Positions 36,619 to 45,072 of a DNA stretch of 64,000 bases are shown piece by piece. The first letter of the stretch is position 1. Each line of letters opens with the position of its first letter. This stretch comes from JAKACA01 sp963769255. Its GTDB lineage: Bacteria > Actinomycetota > Acidimicrobiia > Acidimicrobiales > Bog-793. A model generated the notes under the pieces. The model searched no databases and was not told the DNA's origin. It worked only from the letters and a program-made list of their open reading frames with translations. The DNA is taken from NCBI GenBank assembly GCA_963769255.1, contig CAVYKV010000001.1, positions 682,001-746,000 on the forward strand, written 5' to 3'. The translations under genes and the position numbers were made by a program.

Positions 36619-37020
36619 GTGAGCACCGTCGCCGGATCGGAGGACATGGTCCCGAGGTCGGCACCCGACCTCTTCATGCGACGTCTGCTCCGCGTTCCGC
36701 AGGTGCGCCCGACGAGGCGGGCCAACGAAGCCGCCGAGCGCCTCTTCAGCGTCTCGATCCTGCTGTCGGCGACCCGCTGCCTCTTGAGCTACGTCGTGTT
36801 CCCCTTCCTCCTCGTGCCGGTCCTGGGCGTCGCCGGCCTGTTGAAGGCCGTCGTCGGAATCCCCGTCGGCCTCCTCGCCCTCGTCTTCGACGTCCGCGGC
36901 ATCCGCCGCTTCTTCGTGGCCGACCACCGCTGGCGCTGGCCCATCACCGCCCTCTACGTGGCGGTCATGATCCTCGTCGTCATCCTCGTCGTGAGCGACA
37001 CCGCCAGCGTCCTTCGCTGA
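36619..37020 (+). CDS. Small integral membrane protein
   Basis: About 133 residues from GTG 36619 (ATG 36646 also possible). A basic N-terminal half precedes two hydrophobic stretches, LSYVVFPFLLVPVLGVAGLL and PITALYVAVMILVVILVV. I recognise no family. FVADHRWRWPITALYVAVMI suggests a cytoplasmic loop with aromatic-basic residues. Monocistronic, ahead of the FtsX-like transporter. Confidence 0.6.
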   Translation: MSTVAGSEDMVPRSAPDLFMRRLLRVPQVRPTRRANEAAERLFSVSILLSATRCLLSYVVFPFLLVPVLGVAGLLKAVVGIPVGLLALVFDVRGIRRFFVADHRWRWPITALYVAVMILVVILVVSDTASVLR

Positions 37021-37135
37021 CCGGCCGCACGGACGGCCCGCGCCTCTCAGGCGTTCGTAGCGATTCTCACAGGGTTCTCCCAGCGTGGGCTGATCTACTG
37101 GCCGGTAGCAACAAGTCGAGGGAAGGCGTCGTCCC

Positions 37136-38587
37136 ATGTTGTTCACATACCTGGCGAGGGAGCTGCGGCGCCGCAGCAAGCAGGCGATCGTCATCGCCCT
37201 CGGCCTCGGGATCGGCGTCGCCCTCGTCGTCACGGTGAGCGCCGCCGCCGCCGGCGTGAAGACGGCCCAGGGCCAGGTGCTGCACTCGCTGTATGGCGTC
37301 GGCACGGATGTCACGGTCAGTCAGACCGCCACCGCCGGCTCCGGCGGCCCGCAGCGCTTCCGCTTGGGAGGTGGCACCGGTACCCGGCCCACGGCCGGCA
37401 CGCACTTCTCCCGCAGCACACTGGCGCCGACGCCCGGATCCGCCACCCTCGCCTCCTCGACCGTGAGCACGGTCGCCAAGGTGCCGGGCGTCACAGCGGC
37501 ATCGGGCGGCCTCTCCCTCGACGACACGTCGATCTCCGGCACCTTTGGCTCCTTCGGCGGCCAGTCCTCCAGTTCGGGTGGCCCGCCGCCGGTGAGCTTC
37601 AGCACCTTCACCGTCGTCGGGGTGGAGACGAGCTCGAGCAGCGTGGGTCCCCTGACGTCCTCGGAGATCTCGTCCGGGCGGGCCTTCACGGCGGCTGACA
37701 ACACCTCGAAGGTGGCCATCGTCTCCTCCTCGTACGCCACCCAGCACAGCCTCAAGGTGGGATCGTCGATCGCCGTGGCCGGTACCAAGCTGGCGATCGT
37801 CGGCATCGCCTCGTTGCCGAGCGGCGCCACCACCGATGTCTTCCTCCCGCTCGGCGAGGCACAGAGCCTCGCCAAGCTGAGCGGCAAGATCACCACCATC
37901 TACGTCAGCGCCGCCGGCGCCAACGACGTTTCTTCCGTCGCCGCCGCCATCCAGAAGGCGATGCCGAAAGCGACCATCACGACGTCGGCGACCCTGGCGA
38001 ACGACGTGACGGGCTCCCTCTCCAGCGCCTCGACCCTCGCCACGAAGCTCGGGCTCTGGATCTCGGTGGCGGCCCTGGTGGTCGCCTTCTTCGTCGCCGC
38101 CCTCCTCATGATGGCGGCCGTCTCCCGCCGGGTGCGGGAGTTCGGCACCCTCAAGGCCCTCGGCTGGCGCACCCGGCGCGTCGTCGGCCAGGTCATGAGC
38201 GAAGGCCTCGTGCTCGGCATCGCCGGTGCCATCCTCGGCCTCGGGCTCGGCATCGGGGGCGCCGCCCTCGTATCGGCCTTCGCCCCCGGCCTCACGGCGA
38301 CGGTGAGCCCCCTCAACGCCACCGGGGGCGGATTCGGCGGATTCGGTGGCGGGGGCAACTTCACGGGCGGGAGCTTTCCCGGTGCCGGCACTGGCGGCGC
38401 CGGCAGGCGGTTCAACCCGGCGACGCTTTCACAGTCGATCCCGGTTCACTTGAGCGCACCCCTGCAGGGCGACTCGCTGCTGCTCGCCATCGCCCTCGCC
38501 ATCGCCGGCGGCCTCGTGGCGGGTGCCTTCGGGGCGTGGCGGGCCGCCCGGCTCAGCCCGGCGAACGCCCTGCGCAAGGTCGAGTGA
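37136..38587 (+). CDS. ABC transporter permease (FtsX/MacB-like)
   Basis: 483-residue permease. Transmembrane helix 1 is IVIALGLGIGVALVVTVSAA; a MacB-like periplasmic domain follows (about residues 40-300); the C-terminal FtsX domain has LGLWISVAALVVAFFVAALL, RRVREFGTLKALGWRTRRVV, and a last helix in SLLLAIALAIAGGLVAGAFG. The loop between helices 3 and 4 contains a striking G/F/N-rich run (about residues 398-425). ATG 37136. Ends 10 nt before the ATPase gene. Such pairs usually move or release envelope lipids or peptides. Confidence 0.88.
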   Translation: MLFTYLARELRRRSKQAIVIALGLGIGVALVVTVSAAAAGVKTAQGQVLHSLYGVGTDVTVSQTATAGSGGPQRFRLGGGTGTRPTAGTHFSRSTLAPTPGSATLASSTVSTVAKVPGVTAASGGLSLDDTSISGTFGSFGGQSSSSGGPPPVSFSTFTVVGVETSSSSVGPLTSSEISSGRAFTAADNTSKVAIVSSSYATQHSLKVGSSIAVAGTKLAIVGIASLPSGATTDVFLPLGEAQSLAKLSGKITTIYVSAAGANDVSSVAAAIQKAMPKATITTSATLANDVTGSLSSASTLATKLGLWISVAALVVAFFVAALLMMAAVSRRVREFGTLKALGWRTRRVVGQVMSEGLVLGIAGAILGLGLGIGGAALVSAFAPGLTATVSPLNATGGGFGGFGGGGNFTGGSFPGAGTGGAGRRFNPATLSQSIPVHLSAPLQGDSLLLAIALAIAGGLVAGAFGAWRAARLSPANALRKVE

Positions 38588-38597
38588 GGAGCACGCC

Positions 38598-39284
38598 GTG
38601 TACGAGCTGAGCAAGGTCTCGAAGCAATTCGAGAAGAACGGGCGCCCCGTCATCGCCTTGGAGAACGTCGATCTCACCATCGCCGACGGCGAGATGCTCG
38701 CCGTGCAGGGGCCGACCGGGCAGGGCAAGACGACGCTCCTCCAACTCCTCGGCGGCCTCGATCGGGCGACGTCGGGCGTCGTCTCCTTCGACGGCCGTGA
38801 CCTCGGCCGCCTCGGCGAGGCAGAGCTGGCGGATCTGCGGGCGCGGGCCTTCGGCTTCGTCTTCCAGACGTTCAACCTCATCCCGACGCTCACGGCCCTC
38901 GAGAACGTCGAGGTCGCCCTCGTCCCGCTACACGTGAGCGGCGCCGACCGGCGCCGACGGGCCGCCACTGCCCTCGACGACCTCGGGCTCTCGGACCGGA
39001 GCAGCCACCTCCCGTCGGAGCTCTCCGGTGGGCAGCAGCAGCGCGTCGCCATCGCCCGCGCCCTCGTGAAGGAGCCGAAGGTCCTCCTCGCCGACGAGCC
39101 GACCGGCAACCTCGACGAGGACACCCGCGACGAGATCGTCGGCGTCCTCGAGTCCATGTCGCAGGTACGGGGGCTCACCCTCGTGCTCGTGACCCACGAC
39201 AGCGTCGTGGCACGCCGAGCGCCGAGGACGGCCCTCATCAAGCGGGGACGATTGACGATCCGGGCGGCTCAGCGGGCAGGCTGA
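38598..39284 (+). CDS. ABC transporter ATP-binding protein (MacB/LolD type)
   Basis: 228 residues from GTG 38598. Walker A GPTGQGKTT, Q-loop in FVFQTFNLIPTLTALENV, signature LSGGQQQRVAIARAL, Walker B VLLADEPTGN and the switch His in LVTHDS. The FNLIPTLTALENV segment is characteristic of LolD/MacB ATPases acting with FtsX-type permeases. Forms a two-gene transporter with the preceding permease. Confidence 0.93.
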   Translation: MYELSKVSKQFEKNGRPVIALENVDLTIADGEMLAVQGPTGQGKTTLLQLLGGLDRATSGVVSFDGRDLGRLGEAELADLRARAFGFVFQTFNLIPTLTALENVEVALVPLHVSGADRRRRAATALDDLGLSDRSSHLPSELSGGQQQRVAIARALVKEPKVLLADEPTGNLDEDTRDEIVGVLESMSQVRGLTLVLVTHDSVVARRAPRTALIKRGRLTIRAAQRAG

Positions 39285-39328
39285 CGTCCCAGCAACAGGT
39301 CCCGCGCGTTGCAGCGCCGGGACGGGTT

Positions 39329-40201
39329 CTACGGCTCCGTGCCCGGGTCGGCGTACCGCTCGCCACCCGGCTGGCCGAAGGGCTCGGCGCCCGGGTCGGT
39401 GATCGGCGGCAGTCCCATCTCGACGATGCCGACGGCAGCCACCCCTCCGTCGTCGTCCGCCACGGCGACGACGACGAGATCCGGCTCCGGCTCGCGACGG
39501 CCGTAGAAGCCGATGTGCAGCAAACCGGCGATGGCCCCACCGACGAGCGGCGCCAGGATGAAGAGCCACACCTGCTTGAGCGCCGTGCCTCCGAGCACGA
39601 GGGCCGGGCCGAGGGCGCGGGCTGGGTTGACCGACGTGCCGGTGATCGGGATGCCCATGAGGTGCACGACGGTGAGGGTGAGGCCGATCACGAGGCCGGC
39701 CGTGGAGGCATTGCCCACGGCGCTCTTGTGGGTGACGGCGAGGATGACGAACACGAAGAGCGTGGTCAGCACGACCTCGGTGATGAAGGCGCCCCCGGCG
39801 TTGATGTCGAGATGGGAGGCGCTTCCCCAGCCGTCGGCACCGAGGCCGACGGCGGACCGGGAGTAGACCGGCGAGGTCGAGAAGGTGCCCCACAGCGCCA
39901 GCGCCCCGATGATGCCCCCGGCGAACTGGGCCAGCCAGTAGGCGGCGGCGTCTTCCAGCGTGATCCCCTTGGCGAGATAGACGCCGAGGGTCACGGCCGG
40001 GTTCACGTGGCAGCCGGAGATGGGGCCGAGCGAGTAGGCGAGTGCCATGAGCGTGAGCCCGAACGCCAGCGCCGTCGCCACCACCCCGGCGGCGAAGCTC
40101 GTCCCCGTGGCACCGAACCCGAACGACAGCGTCGCCACTCCCACTGCGAAGTACACGAGAAGAGCCGTGCCGAGCAGTTCGGCCCCCATCTTCTTCGCCA
40201 T
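39329..40201 (-). CDS. Aquaporin/MIP channel with an acidic C-terminal extension
   Basis: 290 residues. Two NPA boxes: GCHVNPAVTLGVYLAKG and TSVNPARALGPALV. Six helices end near residue 235; about 55 residues of D/E/V/G/P-rich tail follow (PDLVVVAVADDDGG, AEPFGQPGGERY), absent from standard AqpZ. A Cys precedes NPA1 and T/A lie around the filter, so water versus glycerol cannot be decided. ATG 40201 with GGGGAGGAC upstream. Convergent with the ABC gene. Confidence 0.9.
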   Translation of the reverse strand: MAKKMGAELLGTALLVYFAVGVATLSFGFGATGTSFAAGVVATALAFGLTLMALAYSLGPISGCHVNPAVTLGVYLAKGITLEDAAAYWLAQFAGGIIGALALWGTFSTSPVYSRSAVGLGADGWGSASHLDINAGGAFITEVVLTTLFVFVILAVTHKSAVGNASTAGLVIGLTLTVVHLMGIPITGTSVNPARALGPALVLGGTALKQVWLFILAPLVGGAIAGLLHIGFYGRREPEPDLVVVAVADDDGGVAAVGIVEMGLPPITDPGAEPFGQPGGERYADPGTEP

Positions 40202-40325
40202 TGCGAGTCCTCCCCGGATCGATGGTCTCGCGCCACACTAAGTCGCCGAGGGGCCGGAGTCGATGACCGATCTCGTTCCGCCGGTCCGTGCCCGAGTGCG
40301 CCCTCCTGGATGAGAAACTGACCCC

Positions 40326-41264
40326 GTGGACCTACGCATCTTCACCGAACCCCAGCAGGGTGCCTCCTACGACCAACTGCTCGCCGTGGCACGAACGGCG
40401 GAGGAGTGCGGCTATGGGGCTTTCTTCCGCTCGGACCACTACCTGAAGATGGGGTCGGTGAGCGGCCTCCCCGGGCCGACCGACGCCTGGGTGACGCTCG
40501 CCGGCCTCGCCCGCGACACCGAGCGCATTCGGCTCGGGACGCTGCTCACGGCGGCCACGTTCCGGCTGCCGGGTCCGCTCGCCATCTCCGTCGCCGTCGT
40601 CGACGCCATGAGCGGCGGTCGGGTGGACCTCGGCCTCGGCGCCGGGTGGTTCGAGGAGGAGCACACGGCCTACGGCATCGAGTTCCCGCCAGTGGTCGAG
40701 CGTTTCGACCGCCTGGAAGAGCAGCTGGAGATCATCACGGGGCTCTGGGACACGCCGGAGGGCGAGACCTTCAGCTTCAGCGGCCGCCATTACCGGTTGG
40801 AGTCGAGCCCGGCGCTGCCGAAGCCGGCGCAGCGGCCCCACCCGCCCATCATCGTCGGGGGTCACGGCCTGCGCCGCACCCCGGATCTGGCCGCTCGCTT
40901 CGCCGACGAGTTCAACACTCCCTTCTCCCCCCTCGACGTCGTGAAGCGGCAGAACCGGCTCGTCGACGAGGCCTGCGAGCGACGGCGGAGGGATCCCACC
41001 TCCGTGCTGCGATCAGTGGCGCTCGTGCTGTGCTGCGGAGCCGACGAGGCCGAGTTCGCCCGCCGTGCCGCCCGAATCGGCCGGGAGCCGGCCGAGCTAC
41101 GGGAGAACGGTCTCGCCGGCACGCCGGCCGAGGTGGTGGAGAAGCTCGCCACCTACCGGGCCGTCGGTGCCGTGCGTGCCTACCTCCAGGTGCTCGACCT
41201 GGAGGATCTCGAGCACATCGCCTTCGTGGCGAGCGAGGTCGCCCCGCTCGTCGCCGGCCTCTGA
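40326..41264 (+). CDS. LLM-class F420-dependent oxidoreductase
   Basis: 312 residues from GTG 40326. LLAVARTAEECGYGAFFRSDHY, RIRLGTLLTAATFRLPGPLA, GGRVDLGLGAGWFEEEHTAYG and PPIIVGGHGLRRTPDLAARF are the expected F420-binding barrel strands of the subgroup that includes Fgd and Mer-like enzymes. A second enzyme of this class, different in sequence, lies at 29958-30926. Confidence 0.89.
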   Translation: MDLRIFTEPQQGASYDQLLAVARTAEECGYGAFFRSDHYLKMGSVSGLPGPTDAWVTLAGLARDTERIRLGTLLTAATFRLPGPLAISVAVVDAMSGGRVDLGLGAGWFEEEHTAYGIEFPPVVERFDRLEEQLEIITGLWDTPEGETFSFSGRHYRLESSPALPKPAQRPHPPIIVGGHGLRRTPDLAARFADEFNTPFSPLDVVKRQNRLVDEACERRRRDPTSVLRSVALVLCCGADEAEFARRAARIGREPAELRENGLAGTPAEVVEKLATYRAVGAVRAYLQVLDLEDLEHIAFVASEVAPLVAGL

Positions 41265-41268
41265 GCGC

Positions 41269-41484
41269 TCAGTCCTCGCCGTCGGGTTCGTCGCTCAGGA
41301 CTTCGGGGTCGTCGAGGAGGACGCCGACCTCGGTCGCCTCGACGACGTCGAGGGGCAGCTGGTCCTCCTCCTGCTCGTCGTCGAAGTCGACCTCGCTGTC
41401 GAGGGACACCTCGTCGGGGGCGTCGTGGGGCACGAATCGCTCCGGCGGCTCGACGGCGGGGAGGTCGTCGTACACATCGCTCAC
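41269..41484 (-). CDS. Small very acidic protein
   Basis: 71 residues, starts GTG 41484 (MSDVYDDLPAVEPPE) with GGATGGAG upstream. About 40% Asp/Glu, no Cys or Lys, with repeated VDFDDEQEEDQLP-type stretches and no predicted fold. Divergent from the zinc-ribbon gene at 41573. Unknown function; the codon pattern and ribosome site support a real gene. Confidence 0.55.
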   Translation of the reverse strand: MSDVYDDLPAVEPPERFVPHDAPDEVSLDSEVDFDDEQEEDQLPLDVVEATEVGVLLDDPEVLSDEPDGED

Positions 41485-41572
41485 GGCTCCATCCTGCCGA
41501 GCCGTGTGCTGACCTTCAAATCGGGCTCCGCTGCCGAGCGCGAACTACACGTGTGTGAGTATCGTGGGCGAG

Positions 41573-42043
41573 ATGGCCCTCGGCAGCGCCCGACGCGACC
41601 GTGGCCCGCGTCTCGGTGACCGACGCGTCGTGCTGTTGTGCTGCGCCTACTGCAAGAAGCCGACGGCGAGGTTCCAGGTCACCTGGGCCAACACGTTCGT
41701 GGCGCGGGTGCGGCGAACCGAGACGGACCGCCCGCGTGGCCCATGGGAGGACGCCGTGCAGCGGCCGCTGCCCGCCGACTACCGGCTGCGCTGCTCACGG
41801 ACGAGGTGCCGGAGCACCTATGTGCTGGAGCGGGAGAGCCTCGACCAGTTCCTCGTGCGGGCCGCCCGCGCAGGGGTGCGGCGGGCCGTCCTCCCCACAG
41901 GGGCCGTCTCTGGCAGCCGGGTGCCACGAACCTTCAGCCTGCGGGCGCTGAGGGACGAGGCAGTCGTGACGTCAACCCCGAGACGCCGACGGACGACCGA
42001 GACGGCCGGGGTCCCGCCGGCGGAGCTGGCAGGCGCCGATTAG
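41573..42043 (+). CDS. Putative zinc-ribbon protein
   Basis: About 156 residues (ATG 41573; GTG 41555 possible). CCAYCKKPTARFQVTW and, some 40 residues later, RLRCSRTRCRSTYVL provide two Cys pairs for a zinc ribbon, with a basic, disordered C-terminus. No family recognised. The last 4 nt overlap the convergent acetyltransferase gene. RNA or DNA binding is plausible from the basic tail but is only inferred. Confidence 0.55.
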   Translation: MALGSARRDRGPRLGDRRVVLLCCAYCKKPTARFQVTWANTFVARVRRTETDRPRGPWEDAVQRPLPADYRLRCSRTRCRSTYVLERESLDQFLVRAARAGVRRAVLPTGAVSGSRVPRTFSLRALRDEAVVTSTPRRRRTTETAGVPPAELAGAD

Positions 42044-42477
42044 GACGGCGGGCCCCCAGGTCCCCCCTCGGTGGCCTGCGGCCGCTCCATCACCTTGTGG
42101 TCGGCGGGGCGGAACCCGAAGTTCTCGTAGAGCCCGTGGGCGTCCGACGTGTGCAGGAGCCAGCGGAAATCGTTGCCGGGGCCGTCCTCGATCATCGCCT
42201 CGAGAAGCCGCGCCCCGAGACCCTTGCCGCGGTGCTCGGTGAGCACGAAGACGTCTGCCAGGTAGGCAAAGCCCACCCCGTCCGACACGGCCCGGGCGAA
42301 TCCCACCATGGCCCCGGTGGCGCTCTCGTAGCAGCCCACGAGGCGCCAGGCTGTCTCGAGCTGGCGCTCGACATCGGTCCGCGAGCGCCACCGCGCCCAG
42401 TACGCCTCTTCCGACAAGAAGCGCCAGACGACCTCGGCGTCGACCCGGCGAGGATCGTCATCGAGCTCGTAGTCCAT
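42040..42477 (-). CDS. GNAT-family N-acetyltransferase
   Basis: 145 residues. DDPRRVDAEVVWRFLSEEAYWARWRS matches the start of a common GNAT subgroup; AYLADVFVLTEHRGKGLGARL holds the acetyl-CoA P-loop (RGKGLGARL), and LHTSDAHGLYENFGFRPAD the closing helix. ATG 42477 is used rather than an in-frame upstream start, which would add unconserved residues. Acceptor unknown. Confidence 0.88.
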   Translation of the reverse strand: MDYELDDDPRRVDAEVVWRFLSEEAYWARWRSRTDVERQLETAWRLVGCYESATGAMVGFARAVSDGVGFAYLADVFVLTEHRGKGLGARLLEAMIEDGPGNDFRWLLHTSDAHGLYENFGFRPADHKVMERPQATEGGPGGPPS

Positions 42478-42695
42478 CGGTTGCAGGGTACGCCGGCCTC
42501 GAAGGCATCGATGCCCGTAGGGCCCGTTAGGGGCCAATGATCAGGTCATCCGGCCCTATTCGGTGAGGAGTGGTCGTGTCATCCTCGGTGCGTAAGGAGA
42601 CTGCGCCGGCGTTCGCGGGCGGGTCGATAGCGGAGGTTGCCGGCGTGCTGGGGGCTCTCGGGTCACTGCCGCATCGTCGGGGGAGGTGGATCGCC

Positions 42696-42929
42696 ATGAA
42701 GGTCTGGATCGATCAGGAGCTGTGCACGGGCGACGGCCTCTGCGAGGAGATCTGCCCGTCGACGTTCGTGCTGGCGAGCGACGGGTTGTCCTACGTGCTC
42801 GAGGCGGGCGCCGTTCTGAACAGCCCCGGCGGTGAGGCACAGAAGGCCGACGTCCCTCCCGCCGAGGAGGAGTCCGTGCGCGAGGCCGTCGACGAGTGCC
42901 CGGGGGAGTGCATCTTCATCAGCGGCTGA
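42696..42929 (+). CDS. 4Fe-4S ferredoxin with a probable Asp ligand
   Basis: 77 residues. CTGDGLCEEICP gives Cys10, Asp13, Cys16 and Cys20, and DECPGEC gives Cys68 and Cys72. This matches the single-cluster ferredoxin of Pyrococcus furiosus, where Asp14 replaces a Cys ligand and the additional Cys forms a disulfide. ATG 42696 has a strong GGGGGAGGTGG site; GTG 42570 would add 42 non-conserved residues. Electron donor or acceptor partner not adjacent. Confidence 0.85.
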   Translation: MKVWIDQELCTGDGLCEEICPSTFVLASDGLSYVLEAGAVLNSPGGEAQKADVPPAEEESVREAVDECPGECIFISG

Positions 42930-42947
42930 GCCGGCATCGTCGCCGCC

Positions 42948-43643
42948 TCAGGGCTCGCCGTTGGCGGGCGGGGGCGCCGCCCCCGGGCGGACGAGCCCGA
43001 TCTCGTAGGCGAGGATGACGAGCTGAACACGATCGCGTAGGGCGAGCTTGGCGAGGATGCGACCGATGTGGGACTTGACGGTCGCCTCCGAGACGAACAG
43101 CTCCAGGGCGATCTCGGAGTTCGACATCCCCTGCGCCACCGCGCCGAGGACCTCACGCTCGCGGTCGGTCAGCTGCGACACGTCGGGCAGGTTGTTGCCG
43201 GCTGCTGCGGCGGCCGGCAGCCGGCGTGCGTACTCGTCGAGCAGGCGGCGGGTGGCGCGGGGCGAGACGACGGCGTTACCGGCCGCCACGGTGCGGACGG
43301 CTTCGCAGAGCTCGTCCGGGCGGACATCCTTCAGGAGAAACCCACTCGCCCCCGCCGACAGCGCCCCGAAGGCGTACTCGTCGAGGTCGAAGGTCGTGAG
43401 CACGAGCACGCGAATCGTCGGGTCGGCTGCCACGATGCGTCGCGTGGCTTCGATGCCGTCGACATTTGGCATGCGGATGTCCATGAGCACGACGTCGGGG
43501 TGCAGCCGGTGGGCGAGCTCGCAGGCGCCCGCCCCGTCACCGGCTTCGCTGACCACTTCCAGATCCGGCTCCGCCTCGAGGATCATGCGAAAGCCGCTCC
43601 GCAACAGCGGCTGGTCGTCGACGAGGAGGACGGAGATGCTCAC
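42948..43643 (-). CDS. NarL/LuxR-type response regulator
   Basis: 231 residues. Receiver domain: VLLVDDQPLLRSGFRM (acidic pocket), VLMDIRMPNVDG (phosphoacceptor Asp), VLTTFD and FLLKDVRP (Thr and Lys switch). Linker, then LuxR HTH: LTDREREVLGAVAQGMSNSEIALELFVSEATV. GTG 43643 overlaps the sensor gene stop by 4 nt (GTGA), so it is translated with its kinase. Confidence 0.93.
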   Translation of the reverse strand: MSISVLLVDDQPLLRSGFRMILEAEPDLEVVSEAGDGAGACELAHRLHPDVVLMDIRMPNVDGIEATRRIVAADPTIRVLVLTTFDLDEYAFGALSAGASGFLLKDVRPDELCEAVRTVAAGNAVVSPRATRRLLDEYARRLPAAAAAGNNLPDVSQLTDREREVLGAVAQGMSNSEIALELFVSEATVKSHIGRILAKLALRDRVQLVILAYEIGLVRPGAAPPPANGEP

Positions 43644-44869
43644 GCCGGCAGGGGCTGGCGGGTGCCGTCACCGTCGAGGTGAAGAACCGTGGCGACCGAC
43701 CACCCGCCGCCCGGTCTGGGGCCTGCCCGCAGCTCGCCCCCGTGCAGCGCCGCCCGCTCCTGCATGCCGTCGAGGCCGTGCCCGTCGTGGCTCGCCGGCA
43801 CGGAGGGCGTGCCGTCGTCGTCGATGGAGAGACCGAGGGTCGGGGCGTCGTAGCTGATGCGCACCCGCGCCCGGCCGGCCGAGGCGTGACGGATCGTGTT
43901 GGTGAGCGACTCCTGCACGATCCGGTAGACCGTCAGCTCGGCGCTCGCCCCGAGTGGGAAGGGCGAGCCCTCGACGGCGAGGTCGACGGCGAGGCCGGTC
44001 GCCCGGACGCGCTCGAGGAGCCGCTCGAGCTCGGACAGGTCCGGCGGGGGAGTCAACGAGGCGGGTCCCTCGTCGCTGCGCAGGACTCCGAGCATGGTCC
44101 GCATGTCCGACAGGGCGTGCCTCCCCACCTCCGAGACCTGCGCCATGGCGTCGGCGGCGCGGTCGGGATCGCGTCGGCTGACCCGCTCGGCACCGTCTGC
44201 CAGCGTGACGACGACCGAGAGGCTGTGCGAGACGATGTCGTGCAGCTCGCGGGCGATGCGGGTGCGCTCGGCGGCGGCGGCGATGGCGGCCTGCTGGTCG
44301 CGCTCGACCTCGAGGCGCCGGGCCCGCTCGTCCATCCAGGTGAGGTACCTGCTGCCCGACGCCATCGTGAGGCCGGCGAAGAGCGCCGCCACGACCGTGG
44401 CCGAGAGGAAGAGGAACGAGCGCGGCACCGTCCGGGCGGGATCCCATTTGACGGCCGCCATGACGGCACCGCCTTCGAGAAGGGCCGCTGCCAAGAGGGC
44501 GCGCAGCCGGCTCTCGTGCGCCGCCACGGTGTAGAGCAGGACGAGGAGGGCGACGTCGCCGGCGAGCGTGTAGCCGAGCAGCCACTGCACCAAGGCAAGG
44601 GCGCTCGCGATGGCGAAGACGGCCGTGGGCTGCGTTCGCCGGACGGCGACGGTGAGGATCAGCCCGCCCTGCAGGAGGCCCGCCGGCACGCTCGCGAACC
44701 GTGACTGGGCGAGCCAGACGGTGCACACGGCGAGCAGGGCGAGGGTGAGGAGCGCATCGGTGAGGAACGGATGGGCGCGCACGAGCCGGCGACCGGTCGC
44801 GAACAGCCCGCGTGAGATCTCGTCGGGAGGCGCGCTTGAGGTGTCTCGGGGATCCGGTGAGTCGGCCAT
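43640..44869 (-). CDS. Sensor histidine kinase (HisKA_3 type)
   Basis: 409 residues. Five or so N-terminal hydrophobic helices (residues 33-190) without a large extracellular domain suggest membrane or intramembrane sensing. ERTRIARELHDIVSHSLSVVV has the phosphoacceptor His; the HATPase has VYRIVQESLTNTIRHASAG (N box) and DDDGTPSVPASHDGHGLDGM (G boxes). Partner of the regulator encoded next. The stimulus cannot be deduced. Confidence 0.93.
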   Translation of the reverse strand: MADSPDPRDTSSAPPDEISRGLFATGRRLVRAHPFLTDALLTLALLAVCTVWLAQSRFASVPAGLLQGGLILTVAVRRTQPTAVFAIASALALVQWLLGYTLAGDVALLVLLYTVAAHESRLRALLAAALLEGGAVMAAVKWDPARTVPRSFLFLSATVVAALFAGLTMASGSRYLTWMDERARRLEVERDQQAAIAAAAERTRIARELHDIVSHSLSVVVTLADGAERVSRRDPDRAADAMAQVSEVGRHALSDMRTMLGVLRSDEGPASLTPPPDLSELERLLERVRATGLAVDLAVEGSPFPLGASAELTVYRIVQESLTNTIRHASAGRARVRISYDAPTLGLSIDDDGTPSVPASHDGHGLDGMQERAALHGGELRAGPRPGGGWSVATVLHLDGDGTRQPLPA

Positions 44870-45072
44870 GGTGCTGACGGGAACGCCTGGTGCGTTCGCT
44901 ACGAGCGTACCGCCGGGCGCTCCGACCTGAGGACGAGCCGCCGCCGGGCGATTTCATCCTTTCGGCCGAGGCCGTCGAGGCTGGGGGGGACGTACGCTCG
45001 AGTTCGTCATCGGCGGGCGTTGCCTCTCGGCCCCCACGACGTCAGACAGGCGCAGATCGCCGAGGAGAGAAC

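Noticed and set aside
42570..42695. N-terminal extension of the ferredoxin from GTG 42570
   Set aside because: A ribosome-like site precedes it, but the extension has no ferredoxin sequence, and ATG 42696 has a stronger site and gives normal length.
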